From contig NC_042520.1 of the NCBI RefSeq assembly GCF_900963305.1, positions 10,549,670-10,613,669 on the forward strand: a DNA stretch of 64,000 bases, given 5' to 3'. The translations under genes and the position numbers were made by a program. This document shows positions 35,560 through 47,984 of this stretch, in pieces. Each line of letters opens with the position of its first letter. Position 1 is the first letter of the stretch. The notes below the pieces were generated by a model. The model saw nothing but the letters and a program-made list of their open reading frames with translations, did not search any database and had not been told where the DNA came from. Source of the DNA: Echeneis naucrates (Eukaryota; Chordata; Actinopteri; Carangiformes; Echeneidae).

Positions 35560-35625
35560 TGACGTGTCACCCAGCGTGGGCTGCGATTGGCTCCAGCATC
35601 CCACATGACCTCTTCTTCTTCGCTC
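35560..35625 (+). mobile_element. short LINE-2-like tail fragment
   Basis: Contains CAGCGTGGGCTGCGATTGG and GGCTCCAGCATCCCACATGAC, matching the L2 3'-end theme of 'gattggctccagca...ccatgacc'. Too short for a firm family call. Confidence 0.4.
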
Positions 35626-36281
35626 CGAGTCCGCGCCTGTTGACTTGTTTATAATTTTTGAGTAAATAAATACCATGCTTTGTTGCTGAATTTTTATGTG
35701 TATGTGCTACAGTTTAACTGGTTGATCCCATCGATGACAATTATGTAGACCTATAGGCTATTTTATGGGCATGTCGTGCAAGAGATAACAGATAATGTGT
35801 AGGCTTTCAGGAAAAAGTATTTGAAGTGTTCAGTGAATGGATCATTGACTTTCGTATAAATCATGCCCTTACTTGGAAGTTGATACATTCGGGTAGTACC
35901 CAGATTACCTAAGCAAAGGTATTAATGTCACATGTCAAAATACTTCCATTACAAATCAAATCCTACCTACACTGCCCGATTTAGTACGAGTGTGTGTGTG
36001 GTTAGCTAGGTAGCAATCGTTATTGATAGCAATAGCTAATGTTAGCTAACCTTAATTCAATAAAAACTTACTAACCACAACATAACGTATAGCAAGACAC
36101 AGACAACATATGTGATCAATACTTACGCGTTAACGATGTTGTAGGACTCCTGTTTGTGTGTGTTTCTGTGTGTGTCTCCGGGGGCTGAGTGAGTCACTCA
36201 AAAACTCATTAGGCAAAGACCAATACTTTACACAATTACACAGATAATTTGTTTGAAAGTCATGAATTTTTAGGTAACTTC

Positions 36282-36302
36282 TTTTTTTTTTTTTTTTTTT
36301 TT
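36282..36302. repeat. poly(T) tract
   Basis: Twenty-one T in intergenic DNA shortly before the DNA element at 36,390. Confidence 0.85.
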
Positions 36303-36389
36303 GCTTGGTTGAGTTTTATTCCCTTTCAAATTTGCTATTTTATTTCATTTTTTTGTTTGAATACAATGGCTCAAAAGTAATTCTATAAC

Positions 36390-37095
36390 TAGCCATAACA
36401 TTATGACCACCTGTCTGATGTTGTTCCTGCCTTTTGCTGCAAAAAAAAAAAAAAAAAAAAAAAAAAAACTAGACCCTGAGGACCACATGAGACCCAATTT
36501 ATTTGATTGAATTTAATTCAGAGGCCAAGTCAACACCCTCATCTCTTTCTGTACCTCATGCTGATCCTCCAGCTTCAGTGGGGCAGGAAGTTTTATCCAG
36601 AATACTGATTCCATCAAGGGCAGGGCCCAAAGTTTACTCCACCGCCATCCCATAATGTATAAGACAACATGGTTCAGCAGAGACAACCTTCTGTTGGTCT
36701 GTGGTTAAGTCCTGATGCTCAGGTGACATCCTGCACATCCTGACCTGTCTGCAGCCACACAGGCCAAAAGGAATGAACTGGGATGCTCTATGTGTTCTGG
36801 CATTTTTCTATCAAATCTTAACGTTTTCAGCTCCATCAGCTCTTGACCATCACACTGGTTCACCACATTTGGTACGTTTTCACCACTGTACATTGGAAAT
36901 ATCCGACAAGCTGCAGTTTTGTGCATGTGCTTACCCAGTTATCTACCAATCAGTTAGGCTCTTTTTTTCTGCTTCCAACACATCGGCACCAAGGACAAAA
37001 TGTTCACTTGCTGTCAATCATATCTCATTCCTGACAGGTGCCATTGCGACAGAATGATCTTTATCATTCAGTCCCTTGGTCAGTGGTGGAGATGA
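36390..37095 (+). mobile_element. nonautonomous DNA transposon with CATAATGTTATGG-type ends
   Basis: Left end TAGCCATAACATTATGACCA. The right half contains TTCCAACACATCGGCACC and GACAAAATGTTCACTTGCTG, then GACAGGTGCCATTGCGACAG and TTGGTCAGTGGTGGAG, matching a dispersed teleost DNA repeat whose right end is normally the inverse of the left. Here the right terminal inverted repeat is degraded. A run of 28 A (36441-36468) has grown inside. No transposase is visible. Superfamily not certain. Confidence 0.55.
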
Positions 37096-37099
37096 TGAG

Positions 37100-37160
37100 G
37101 ATGGATGATCAGATAATCCTTTATTAGTCCCTCAATTGGGAAATTTGCTGTGTATGTTTC
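37100..37160 (+). repeat. short dispersed repeat fragment (CTTTATTAGTCCC type)
   Basis: Contains ATCCTTTATTAGTCCCTCAA followed by TTGGGAAATTTGC, a motif that recurs in teleost genomes at the ends of retroelement-derived repeats. Family not assigned. Confidence 0.45.
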
Positions 37161-37792
37161 ACTAAACTGGCTTTCCCTGTTCAACTTCCAACTGTAGCAT
37201 GAAGCATAAAGGTATTATTTAGCATGCTTAAAGTGTCAGTACTATGTTTTTATTTAGAGGTACATCAGGAACAAATATCAACAAACACTGGTTATAAATC
37301 TGATTTCATTTAATGTTTGAGTTTGCAAGAATTAGTGTAACTGAAAAATGGTTAATGTTTATGTAGAACACGTGTGAGAATTTTCCTGACAAACTGACTA
37401 TGCTTTAAGTGATGGTCAAGCAAAACATGACATCTAATAATGGCCTGGGGCTGCAAGATATTTCTATATGCATGGATAATAAAAATAATTGGCAGCTTAA
37501 TCAATAATGAAAATAAAAAGCAGCAACTAAAACAATTAGCTGCAGTCCTAACATCTTTCTGAGGGCATCTTAGAAATGTAAAAGAACAATCACAATGTTT
37601 TTGATACATAAACTATAATAACAACAATGAGAGTAATAGAGTAAAATTAAAGATTGATTAAATAGCCATCTTTTAACAGCACATTTTCAACATGCACTGT
37701 TCCCACATTGTTGACTGAAAAAAGATCACTCCGGAGTTAACTTCCTCCACAGACTTTAAATGGAACAAAACTCTTTCAAGACCAACACAATC

Positions 37793-40700
37793 TCAGATTT
37801 CTGGTCTGGTGAACTCATCAACCTCAGGATGTTCTTCCATCTGTGGAAACAATGATGTGGTGTCCAAATATTGAACAAAATCAAATGTCAAACTGAAATG
37901 AAGTGCTGATATATGAACTGGCCGACGTGATGAAACAAACATCCCACTTACTTGTGCAGAGTAGCACCCACTTCTGCTCCTGAATTTCCATGATGTCACC
38001 CTTCTCAGAGACTCACTGAGGGAGGCAGACAGTTCACGGGTGTCACCCACCTGACAAAATACATGCGTTACACATATTTTTCCTCACAATATTATCATGA
38101 CGGCAAGAATGTCTTTGAGTGTAACTGGTATAGTGTAGCTGTGTACATCTTTGACTGGTGTCTTTTTTAAATGATGAAAAAGCAAATCATTTTCATATAA
38201 ATATCTACTTAAACATTTAAAAACTTTTTTCACACCATCATGCTGTTCAGACAGGCTTTTCTGAAGTCCACGTTACAGCTGCAGCTCACGATACTCATGG
38301 ACGAACTGAGAATCACATCTAGAGCTGAACACAGCTTCTCCTGCTCCTTTGGTGTCACACACAAGCACACAGGGTTAGAGTTCCAGTAAATGAATAATTC
38401 GATTGTTCACGGGTTGATAAAATGTGACACTAACCCCTAAACATATCTTATTCATAATGAATAAGAAAGAAAACCAGCAAAAATTATTTTTCTTCACAAC
38501 TTCATGGCTGATGACAACCAGTTAGTGTATATATGTGTCTCATACTTGCCTTTTTTCTCTGATGCTGTGCTCCCAGTGCATTCATCAGTTCAGTCTGCAG
38601 GGCTGTTCTGATTGCCTGTCTGTTGTTGCTCATAATATCCTCCAGGTGGTGCTCTATCAGCGCCTCAGTCACTAACCAGAGAAAACCCTGTTACCAGTGT
38701 AGCTGAAATAGTGATTTATTCTTGTTTTCAGCTATACTAGAAGTAAAAATTAATACACATGATATAATTGTCTCTTACCCAGAACATCAAAGGCCTGGGA
38801 GGTGAAGGGGTCACTGTGCTGCAGGAAGAGGAAGAGCAGGAGACTCTGTTGAATTGTGGAAGGACTTGATTCTTCCTCCCAGATTTCTTGCTCTGCTTCG
38901 TACACTGTGCTGCTGCTGAGTGCATGGTCTGCAGAGGTTCAAACATTGGACAACAATGGATAGTAAAGAGAAAATAGATATAGTAAATATAGCATGGTTG
39001 TTCAGCTAGGTTTGGTTGGTTAAAGTTCAAGTTCAGACAATCCAAAACATAACAGGGATTTTTTGAATTTGTATATATCATGCTTTGTGCATGAATAAGG
39101 TACTTGTAATTCACGTGTGCTGTGAGCTGTGGTTTTGCTTAGTGTTTACTGTGTCATTTAATTAATAAGCATTACGTCAGCATTTAGACTGACCCATTTT
39201 AAACCATTATTATTGTTTTATTTTGACAAAAGCATTGCTCTAACTGAGGCTTGACTGGTATTTTTGTATATTTGGCAACCAAACCACATAGTTAAAGTCA
39301 CAAAAAGATCCAACTTCATGGTTTAAAATGGCAACATGAGGCACAGATTTGCTACGATGTGAACTAGAGTCTACTGCGTCAGAGCCTGTGCAACACATGG
39401 TAAACCCTTTCCGCAAATGCCTCACAACCATTTTCTGCTGTGAGAATTTCACATTATTAATGTATGCAACACTCGCATGAGAGCCAAGTATTCACAGCCA
39501 ACATAAACCATTCAACCTAGACTATGTAGATTAGTTTCAAATGAACATAATTTATAGGACCTAGATTTGTAAAAGGTAGTGCAATAATGTGGGATAACTT
39601 GCAGTAAATTCTCTTGAAGTACTGTCCTTTTAAGGTTTTTGTTACAATGTTCTGGGTGTTGTTTTTTTCTGCACATCCAATGTTTGGTTTTATTCCCCTG
39701 ATTCAAATTATGGGCTTCTTATTCATCAATAAAACTTTTATACGAAGCTCCAGGCCATGGTTGTGTGTGCATTATCTCACCAATAAACACAGGTGGCTTA
39801 AATTATTCTCAGACCTCATTGTCAACAGATAACTAAAAGCAATTGTTAAGTTACTTCTAAACCCAGGATTAACTGTTCCGGACTGTGGACCTACTCCAAG
39901 CTCAACACCCAGCACAACCAAACAGTTTTTATGTGTTGCGTGTTTTGATCTCATCCATGGTTGCAGTCAACCTTTGAAGGTGAAGCAGTGAAGGTCACAT
40001 TGGTTCAGTTCCTGACAGCCCAGATGTGCAAAAAGACTCTGGAAGAAGGAGGAGGGAGCAGAAACAGGAACATTACTAGGGCTGTAAACCAACACCTGGA
40101 GGAATGTGAAGTCAAAGAAAACTATCCGATGCCTGGATCATTTCCACTGAGTCAACAAAAGCAGCTGTGGGTACAAAAACAGTAAATTTGGCCAGTAAAT
40201 TAATAGTTCTGTTTTCAAGCCCAGCTCTTTCTTCACCAGCCCCCGTCCAGAATAATGTTCACTTTGCTGCTACATTAAAGCACCAATCTTTATACCTGAC
40301 ATTTTGAGTTAGAAGCTGTCTCTCAACCATCTGGCTGTGGTGCACAGGTAAAAAAACAAAAACAAAAAAACCAAGCTGACTTCAATGCTGCTTCTCTAAA
40401 ATCACTTTTTCCATTAGTTTAGCAACAATCTGTGGCACTTTCTGTGCAAACAAATGGGTGCAACTCTGAATGTCTTCCAGGAGGGAATGAAAACAATATT
40501 CTTCCCTAAAACTCTCTTGACGACTGGCTTCTCATTGTTCCTTGTTTAGGAATAAATTAATTTGATTGATGATGTGGCCAGGTGACAAGTTTTACTATCT
40601 AGCTCTCTATGCATAACTCATAAAAAACTTTTTCACTTCGGGCAGTAAATCACTCCCAATCCAAAGGGTGCAATCCTTTCCTTTCCAGCAGACTACCATG

Positions 40701-43377
40701 GATTTTGAGTCAATTGACCTCATCCCTGTGCACTCGGCTGCAAATGGTCCCAGAGCAGACTGAAAGTCCCAGCCTTACAAAACTATGTTGAAGCACGACA
40801 TCCGAGAACAACAGAGATGCAAACCAGAGGCCATTGTACTGGGCATTGTCTACAAGCCTGTCCAAAGATTCCACTCCTTACGGTGGTGGATGGTAGCAAA
40901 GGATACTTGTATGTGAGTGAGCCGCGTTGCCAGGTTGGGATACTGCAGCACACAGGGCCTTAAGAGTGTAACAGGCAGAATACTGAGCTCCCCATACAGG
41001 CCCTGATCCATGGCTTGTGGTGGGATATTAAGTGGCAACTTGCTTCCACAGACTGGGTGTCCTCCCTGACACCAGCATCCTTTTGTCACACACTCTGGAG
41101 GCCTTTAAACCCAAAGAGAGAGACTCACTTTCTGCAGACAACAGCATGCAAACAGTACAGTGGACCTGTAACATCAACATCAACAATTTTCTGGCATGTT
41201 GTTGTATGCATTGATGAATTAGAATACAACTTCTATTCATTTAACATCTGTAATTTTCCTCTTAAAGGTAAGACTACTACACATCAAATAATACTGAGAC
41301 AGTATTAGCCTACTGACCGTGTTTTACAAGTGACATCCAAGACCAGGGATGGATTGTCTGCCTGTGGGACTTTACTTTTGATTTTCACTCTGCAACAGTT
41401 TGAGCACAATGTTAATATAAAATACACAGTGCAATAAGAAAACGGGGTGGTGGGGGCTCATAACCATTGGTCATTTACATATATGAAGTTCCCTATACCT
41501 GTGAAAGATTAACTGTAGTAGTGAGTAACTTTATGGCTGTTTTCATGTTATAACCTGCAGCAGCAAAAATGTTGCTAGCTAACTACCATATGAAACATTT
41601 AGCACATGTTTAAATTGAAGACATTGCTTTGAAGTAACTTGCTCTATTATCAACTCTCTCCAGTTAATCAACTTTAACTTTAGTTGGAATCCAACCTGAA
41701 ATCTTGTTGATTGGTCATCTGGTTGAGTCTGAATTTGAGATGGATTTTAACCTGTGGAAATTTTTTTTAATTAATTAAAAAAAAGGGGGAGAAAAAAAAT
41801 CACACTACCATGGTTAATGACTGGCCTGTGGTTAGGAAAAGATTTCTTCATACCCCTGCATTAGCCAAACTGAATATATGTAGGAAGGTCTCTATATGAG
41901 TTTGCCACTCTGGAGTAAAAAGTCTTGCATCTTTCAACTGTTTGGTAAAAAGAAATAAAAGTGATTTACAATTGTCACATGAAAACTAATTTAAATAGAA
42001 ATATGTTGCATTTTTCATTTGAAGATTTAACATTAAAAGGGCTTGTACCTCAAAGGAAAGGAGCAATCTGAGGGAACCATATAGATCAGTGAAGGTCCAA
42101 AGATCCACAGGGTCGGACTCAGGACATGACCATACACAGGGAAACATGCTTTCCTTCAAATCTGCGAGGACTAACATGGCAAAAAAAAGGTTAAGTGGAA
42201 TACAGAAGATGAAGATTTGCTCATATATTGGGTGCGTGTACGAACCAGGCTGGAGAGCTTTCATGTTAATCCCCCTGCACCAGGGACCAGCAGCTGCAAC
42301 TGGACAACAAGCAGGACTGTTGTTAAAACCCCTGGCAATTTTCTTACTTTATGCCAGACCTATTCTTTTGTTGTATCTGGTCATGACATTTGCTGGCGTC
42401 AGTTATTTTCCTCTAAATCCCATTTACAATGTGTGAGATGGAGTTCACACCACGACTCTCCATAGATTCTTTAGATTTCTAAAATTAAACATTAATTGGA
42501 TGAGCTTCTCGTTTTTGACTGATTTATCCAAAATTATCGGATATTCTAAAATGCCATTTAAGATATCCATGTTCTAGAAATATGAATACCCACGTCATCA
42601 GTGTTTTACCTGTTGTAAACACAAACTGTATAAAATATATTGCATACTTAATAGTGCAGCGATGAATAAACGTGATGTACATCAGTAGTTGTCCAACTGT
42701 CCTTGAGCCAAATTCAGCCTTCCTGTACACTTGGTCCTGAACAAAAGCTTAAGGTCAACTCTGAACAGAGCATATACTTTCGTTGATCTGCTGTACGTAA
42801 CGATGCAAATACAAGGTTTGTGTAAATGTGTATAAATATGAAATCTATCACAAATCAGCTTTGTGTATGAAGCCAAATAAAGTTCAGTGGCAGCAGTCTT
42901 GTTTTTTTTTCCCCCCTGAGGAAACAAAACAAAAAGTTGCCACAGTGATTTTATTTTTCTCACAGGATTATTTTTTGAATGGATGTCTGAAGTTTTGAAC
43001 TTTTAAACGCAAAGCATCCCTCCTGCAGTACAACTCTGCTCACCCATTTCTATCTGAATTTCTGTTTTCCCCCGGCTGGACTTGAATCTTACCAGTGCAG
43101 TGTAACCTTTTTCCTGTGCGGCTCCACAGAAGAACGAAAAGTCCTCCTTCCCCCTTCAAACAGCGCCGTTGTCTCCGTTTTCCCAGCAGCAGCAGCAGCC
43201 GCAGCACCTGCACAGGTCGGCACAGACACACGGAGCTCAGCCGGCTAATGCTAGCTGTGCCATGCTAGCTAGCTTCAAACCGGAGAGGAGCGTTTTTATA
43301 AACATTTACAAACTAACCGTCTACCAAACAATACTTGCACTAAAACAAACCATTACCTGCTGTATTTCTCTCAGCAT
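37793..43377 (-). CDS. top6bl: probable TOP6BL (topoisomerase VIB-like), partly resolved
   Basis: Supported exons: 43357-43377 (ATG, MLREIQQ), 43093-43207, 42049-42170, about 40906-41052, then 38779-38928, 38550-38671, 38236-38346, 37952-38050 and 37793-37840 (stop). The first three exons and the last five keep phase; the middle (38,929-42,048) is incomplete, and a further exon near 40,690-40,760 is possible. Visible protein: GEGGLFVLLWSRTG early; LPLNIPPQAMDQGLYGELS and RPCVLQYPNLATRLTHIQ in the middle; STVYEAEQEIWEEE and LLLFLFLQHSDPFTSQ later; end EVDEFTRPEI. The order and style fit the transducer-type domain and C-terminal tail of TOP6BL (C11orf80), the partner of SPO11 that makes meiotic DNA breaks; the name rests on memory and synteny. 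Exon 38550-38671 uses a GC-AG intron (donor GCAAGT). It is in tandem after tstd1. Confidence 0.5.
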
Positions 43378-43915
43378 TATGTGTAGGTCCCCGACACAAA
43401 TGGCTAAATTAGCTTTTCTCTGATGGAGCAACAGAAATCCCTCATGCTCGATATCACAGCTGGGGATGTTACTAAATCTGTGAGGTCACTATAAGTAACT
43501 AAAATAAAAATACCAATAACACACTGGAATTACACCGCAAGTGTCATTTAGTGAAAGTAAACGCACTCAAGTACTTCAAAATAAAAGTTCTGTGGCCTAA
43601 CCAATGCAGAAAACGAGCCCAGTGAGGTTTGTATCATTTAATACTTGAGAGTTTAATCAACATTTTTGTGAGGCCAAAGCAGTGTTTTTATATTGTCGTG
43701 GAGTTGGAGTCTTTAAAAATGTGCCTGTTTGGTCTGAAAAGTCAGAAAGTAGCAGGGAAGTACTGTTATAATGCTCTTTTTAATCATTAATAGTCCAGTC
43801 TTAAAAAAAAAAAAAAGATTAATAATTTGGAAAAGGTGTAGGTCTAGTTTCGAATGTGCAGCTATTGAGCTCTCAAAAATTAACCACACAAGTATGTCAT
43901 TAACACACATTAACT

Positions 43916-43921
43916 TTTATT
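43916..43921 (-). terminator. tstd1: poly(A) signal of tstd1
   Basis: TTTATT on the plus strand (AATAAA in coding sense), about 450 bp after the tstd1 stop codon and about 540 bp before the first coding exon of the next minus-strand gene. Confidence 0.5.
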
Positions 43922-44371
43922 TCGCATTTCCATGAAAACAAAACAGTATCAAATATAGGAAAAAGTGCTATTCAAGTTTGTCTGTCAAGCTTTCATAATG
44001 GCTATTTTCTATAAATATATAGATTGTGGACAAATTAAAGGACCTGAGCTTGGAAATTTGTTATAATTGAAGCTTGTAGGAGCTTGTAGGTAAAATGTGT
44101 ATATTGGTATTTCTGTATGTCCAAGCCAAAGACATAGCTTGAAAGTCTCAGTATGTCCTCGAAACTTTGGAAACCAAGAGGTAATGGCCAACACACAATC
44201 CTTATCTGAACTGTACTGAAAACCTAAAGGAGATTTTAGAACAATGTGTGAGTAATGCTCTGCGCCACCACCATCAAAGCAATAAATCTTCTATCTTTTG
44301 TCAACTGTTGCTGTATGTGTCTTTTTTCATTGATTCCTTCCATTTGTCCTGACGCTTTCCTTCAACATGAA

Positions 44372-46319
44372 TCATTTCCCCTCTTTCTCAGACCACTCCT
44401 TGTATCCTCCAGCATAATTGCGTGCACTGAAAGACACAACAGAGGCACAGAAAAGGCAAGTTAAATAACTTAAAACATAATAGCTAGGGCCATTCATCTA
44501 AATAACTAACATGGGTGGTCTATACAAAATCCAGATGGACTTGGTATTTGTCTTATTTATAGTAAACAATAATTTATTTACTTCACAAATCCAAGCTCAT
44601 GGATCTTGCTGGTGGCCACTCCCCCTCTCCTGCCCATCTGGCAGTGAAACACTAGCTCTGGGGCATCCAACGCTGGCTTGGTTATTCCATAAACAGCCCT
44701 GAAATCTTCTGGCTCCTTTGCAAAAGCAGCCTCGACTGTATCAACTGAATGAATTAAAGGAAGATGTTTTGTAAGATTGAGTAAATCATGGACATAAAAC
44801 ATTAACAGCTGGGGAAGACTATACAGAGCAATGATATGGTAGAATATTACTTTATTTGAATCACTATCACTATCAAAATGACAGTTGTAAACCATCCATT
44901 AATTTCACTAAGTGATTTTTTTTCACTCAGTGTAAATTAAATTGATTTGATTTACTCTATTGATTTAAAAGATTCTCACCCGGGATGTGAATGGATCCTG
45001 GAATACGGCCTTTATCAACTTCATCTTTACTACGAACATCAACCAGGGTGACATTCTGGCTTTTTGCAAGAAGCGCTTTCAGTTCCTCATAGGAGATTTC
45101 TTTGGTGCCTGGCAATAACAGATTAAGTACAATAAAGCCTTTGCATAGTCTGACATTTCATTTTTTTTAAACTACAAATGGATTGTCCCATTTATTTGAA
45201 AGAAAAAAAAAAAAACAACAAAACAAAAAACCCACAACATTTTCCTACCAACCAACAGTACTGGAAAGCAGCTGGATAATTAGGAACATACAAAAGAAAA
45301 GGGGCATTGTTTGTCACCCTTGATTTGACTGATCTACATTTCATAGCCTGTATTCGTCAATGTTATAATAAAATGTAGTGTTTTCATGATTAGTTCCACT
45401 TATTTTCAGTCACCAAGCTCTATTGTGTGTACTTTTTTGTGTTAAATGAAATAAAATGAAAAAAAGTGTAATTCAGATAAACGTTGGCTGTCTGACTGCT
45501 GCTTGGATGAATTTACTGTTTTTCTTTAGATTTAACAAAAAAGAAAAGAAAAGAAAAGAAAGGACATATTATGAAATTTGCCAGAGGAGGCCCAAAATTG
45601 TGCAAATTGAGAAGAATGTAGTTGAATTACTCATTAGTATAAACTTCTGTGTGAGTCACTGAGAAGATCACAGTCCCCATTGACGAATGATGAAGTCTGG
45701 AACCATCACAGGATACAGAATAGTTCAGCTTTACAACTCCAGTCCTCTGAAGACTGTTGCTCTATGTTGGCACACACATATTTCTTATCAGACAGTGTAC
45801 CTGTGTGTTTAGATTAGGAGTGAGGGAACAATGCCCCTATGATGTCTCAGTTTCTGGTATGCGCATAGTTATCAGTTTAATTTGAGAGTGAAATCCTTCC
45901 ACTCAAATAATTTCCTGCTTCTCCTCGGGGTTAATACAGGTGAACACGGACTAGGAGTCATTGTGACGTTTAGAATCTGCTGAGTCATTCTGAATCATAT
46001 CATATTTATAATTAACACAAACAAAAAATAAATCGGCAAGAAAGTTATTTTAACAAAAACACATTGTTACTCCTCCTATTAGTTATCGCATTGGTTGCAC
46101 AGGAAGGTTTGTAAAACGATCTTCAACAAGACCCGAAAATAAAAAGTACAATACAGTATCACTTTAGCAACCATTGTGGTTTTACTCGTTCATTTAATAA
46201 GTGCAACAGCTTTCATGAGCAAAACCTGGACACATCAAAGTAGTTAAGTTCACGCAGCTCAAATAATGAAGAGCTGATGAAATTGTCTGCTGTGAAAAAG
46301 ACTCACCTGAGCTCGCCAT
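44372..46319 (-). CDS. tstd1: single-domain rhodanese TSTD1
   Basis: Four exons, 46307-46319, 44980-45108, 44582-44744 and 44372-44426, join into 119 aa (human 115). TSTD1 is a small cytosolic thiosulfate:glutathione sulfurtransferase that moves sulfane sulfur. The protein is one rhodanese domain. The DVRS motif is at residues 28-31, RIPGSIHIP follows, and the active-site loop CQMGRRG has catalytic Cys82 (human CQMGKRG). The end is ARNYAGGYKEWSEKEGK. Without the last exon the frame would appear to stop after ELGFVK; the donor AA|GTAAAT and the acceptor at 44427 restore the conserved C-terminus. The first exon codes only MASSG. Its 5' end lies about 240 bp from a divergent, broken THAP exon. 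Confidence 0.92.
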
Positions 46320-46558
46320 CGCGGAATGCTGAAGTTGTGCTGACTTCTTCCTGGAATTGACTTTGCGGTTGATGATTGGTTTACACGCCACGGGAAGGCG
46401 GGACTTAGCTTGATTTACACCAATTAGCGCACAATAGAGGCAGAGCGCATTCAAGCCCCGCCCACACAGAAGGGGAAAACAATCGATAGCTCTCCGGTGA
46501 CTTTGTGTTGTGTGAAGATGTCTCTTGTTACTCTCCGTGTGTCAGCAATCACAAATAA

Positions 46559-46752
46559 ATGCCCCAAAGCTGCTGCGTGGTAGGGTGATCTACCAACATG
46601 TTAAAGAACCCTGATCTAAGTGTTTATAAGCTGCCGAACAGAAAAAATGAGCCTCTAAGACGAGAGACGCCATCGTCGGGAACGACTGGAGCTGGAAAAC
46701 TCTGGAGTCCTGACACACAATATGTGTGTGTGTAGCAAGCATTTTGTCTTTG
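46559..46752 (+). pseudogene. broken THAP zinc-finger exon
   Basis: Starts MPQSCCVVG, the usual opening of a THAP (C2CH) DNA-binding domain, then has an in-frame TGA (46586-46588) exactly where the second zinc-binding Cys should be. It continues STNMLKNPDLSVYKLPNRK. About one base of frame change near 46,660 leads into RRHRRERLELE and finally MCVCSKHFVFG, which carries the conserved CSKHF and a splice donor G|GTAAGC at 46752-46753. Two lesions make a functional THAP protein unlikely. It could be a decayed host thap gene or part of a P-element/THAP transposon; no downstream transposase was recognised. It is divergent from tstd1. Confidence 0.6.
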
Positions 46753-47980
46753 GTAAGCCATATATTTTAAGTAAATATCTATTAGGCTATCTTTATTGTT
46801 GTAAATTAAGCTAACGCATTTTTCCACTTACAAAAAGTTATGGGCCTCCAAAGGTATGTAATTTCTCATTGTTGTGTGAGTGTATATTCCTAAAAAACAA
46901 GAAATTAGTCCTCACTGGATACTCTTCTCATGTCAAGCTTTTATTACGCTGTAACATAAGGGATGACATGTTAAAATTTATAGGTGCAATGATAAAGACC
47001 TACATACGTGAGTTTATCATTGCTCCATTTATTTCTCTGGTACAGCTAGCGTGTTAAAATAATGTTTTAAGCTAAGTACTGCACAGTGTTTTTTAAACTG
47101 TGCCGCCGATTGTTTTCCCCTCCGGTGGGCGTGGCTTCCGGAGTATGACGCGTTGCGTTCAGTGTCTATTAGAGAGAACTATTGTGTTTGCTCAATGTGA
47201 TGCTTATCCTATTGTTTCTACATTTAATACACTTCTACTGTGTATGTTTTGTGAAATAAAAGTTCACAAGTCAAGATTTGCTAAATTTGAGAGATAAATG
47301 AAAGAGACAGAGAAAACCACTCAGTTCCTATCAGTGTCACTGTGCAGCACCATTCATATATATTACTCAGTAAGAGTAAAGTGAAGATACTTTTATAGCT
47401 AATGCCAGTCTCAGTGTCTTCTATTTCAGAAGTGGCTTGCTCTGTCTCAACAACTCAACTTACATTACGTACTTACTTATTTTAATTATTATTGTTTTTT
47501 CTTATTTCATAGATTTTACAAAAATCATTTTAGAAAAGGGCAAACTTTAAAATTAGATCAATTACAGAGCAATAACCTACAACCAATCAATGTAATCACA
47601 AATAATACTGAAAATGATGAAAATATAATTTTTTCAAAATAAAAAAAGAAAGAAGAGGAGCTTGGACCATGGCAAAAAGATTTTAAGGATCTTTTTTCAG
47701 GATCTCATGTCCCTTCTATTTCTGATAATGAGTACTTAAGTGGCATCTCCCAAAGAAAATATGTGCCGGCTTCCTGGGTATATTCAATGAAAATGTGAAA
47801 TCCCATGACCGAGGGTAGAATCAATTTGAAAAAAGTGTTAATGTTGAGCAAATTACGTAATTCCCCTGGGATTTAAAAACTATGCATTTATTTATTTACA
47901 GGAATAATTATTGTTATAATATTAATCTGTTAAGAACAAGCTTCTTTTTAAGTGTGAAGAGACCTCAAGGTTAAATACGT
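46753..47980. other. non-coding DNA after the THAP relic
   Basis: AT-rich. A GC-richer patch at 47,101-47,155 holds no convincing exon. I found no further THAP-gene exon or transposase. Confidence 0.4.
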
Positions 47981-47984
47981 TGGG

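Noticed and set aside
46586-46588. In-frame TGA at a Cys position of the THAP exon read as selenocysteine
   Set aside because: THAP domains use this Cys to bind zinc, no SECIS-like element was recognised, and a second frame lesion lies about 75 bp downstream; decay is the simpler reading.
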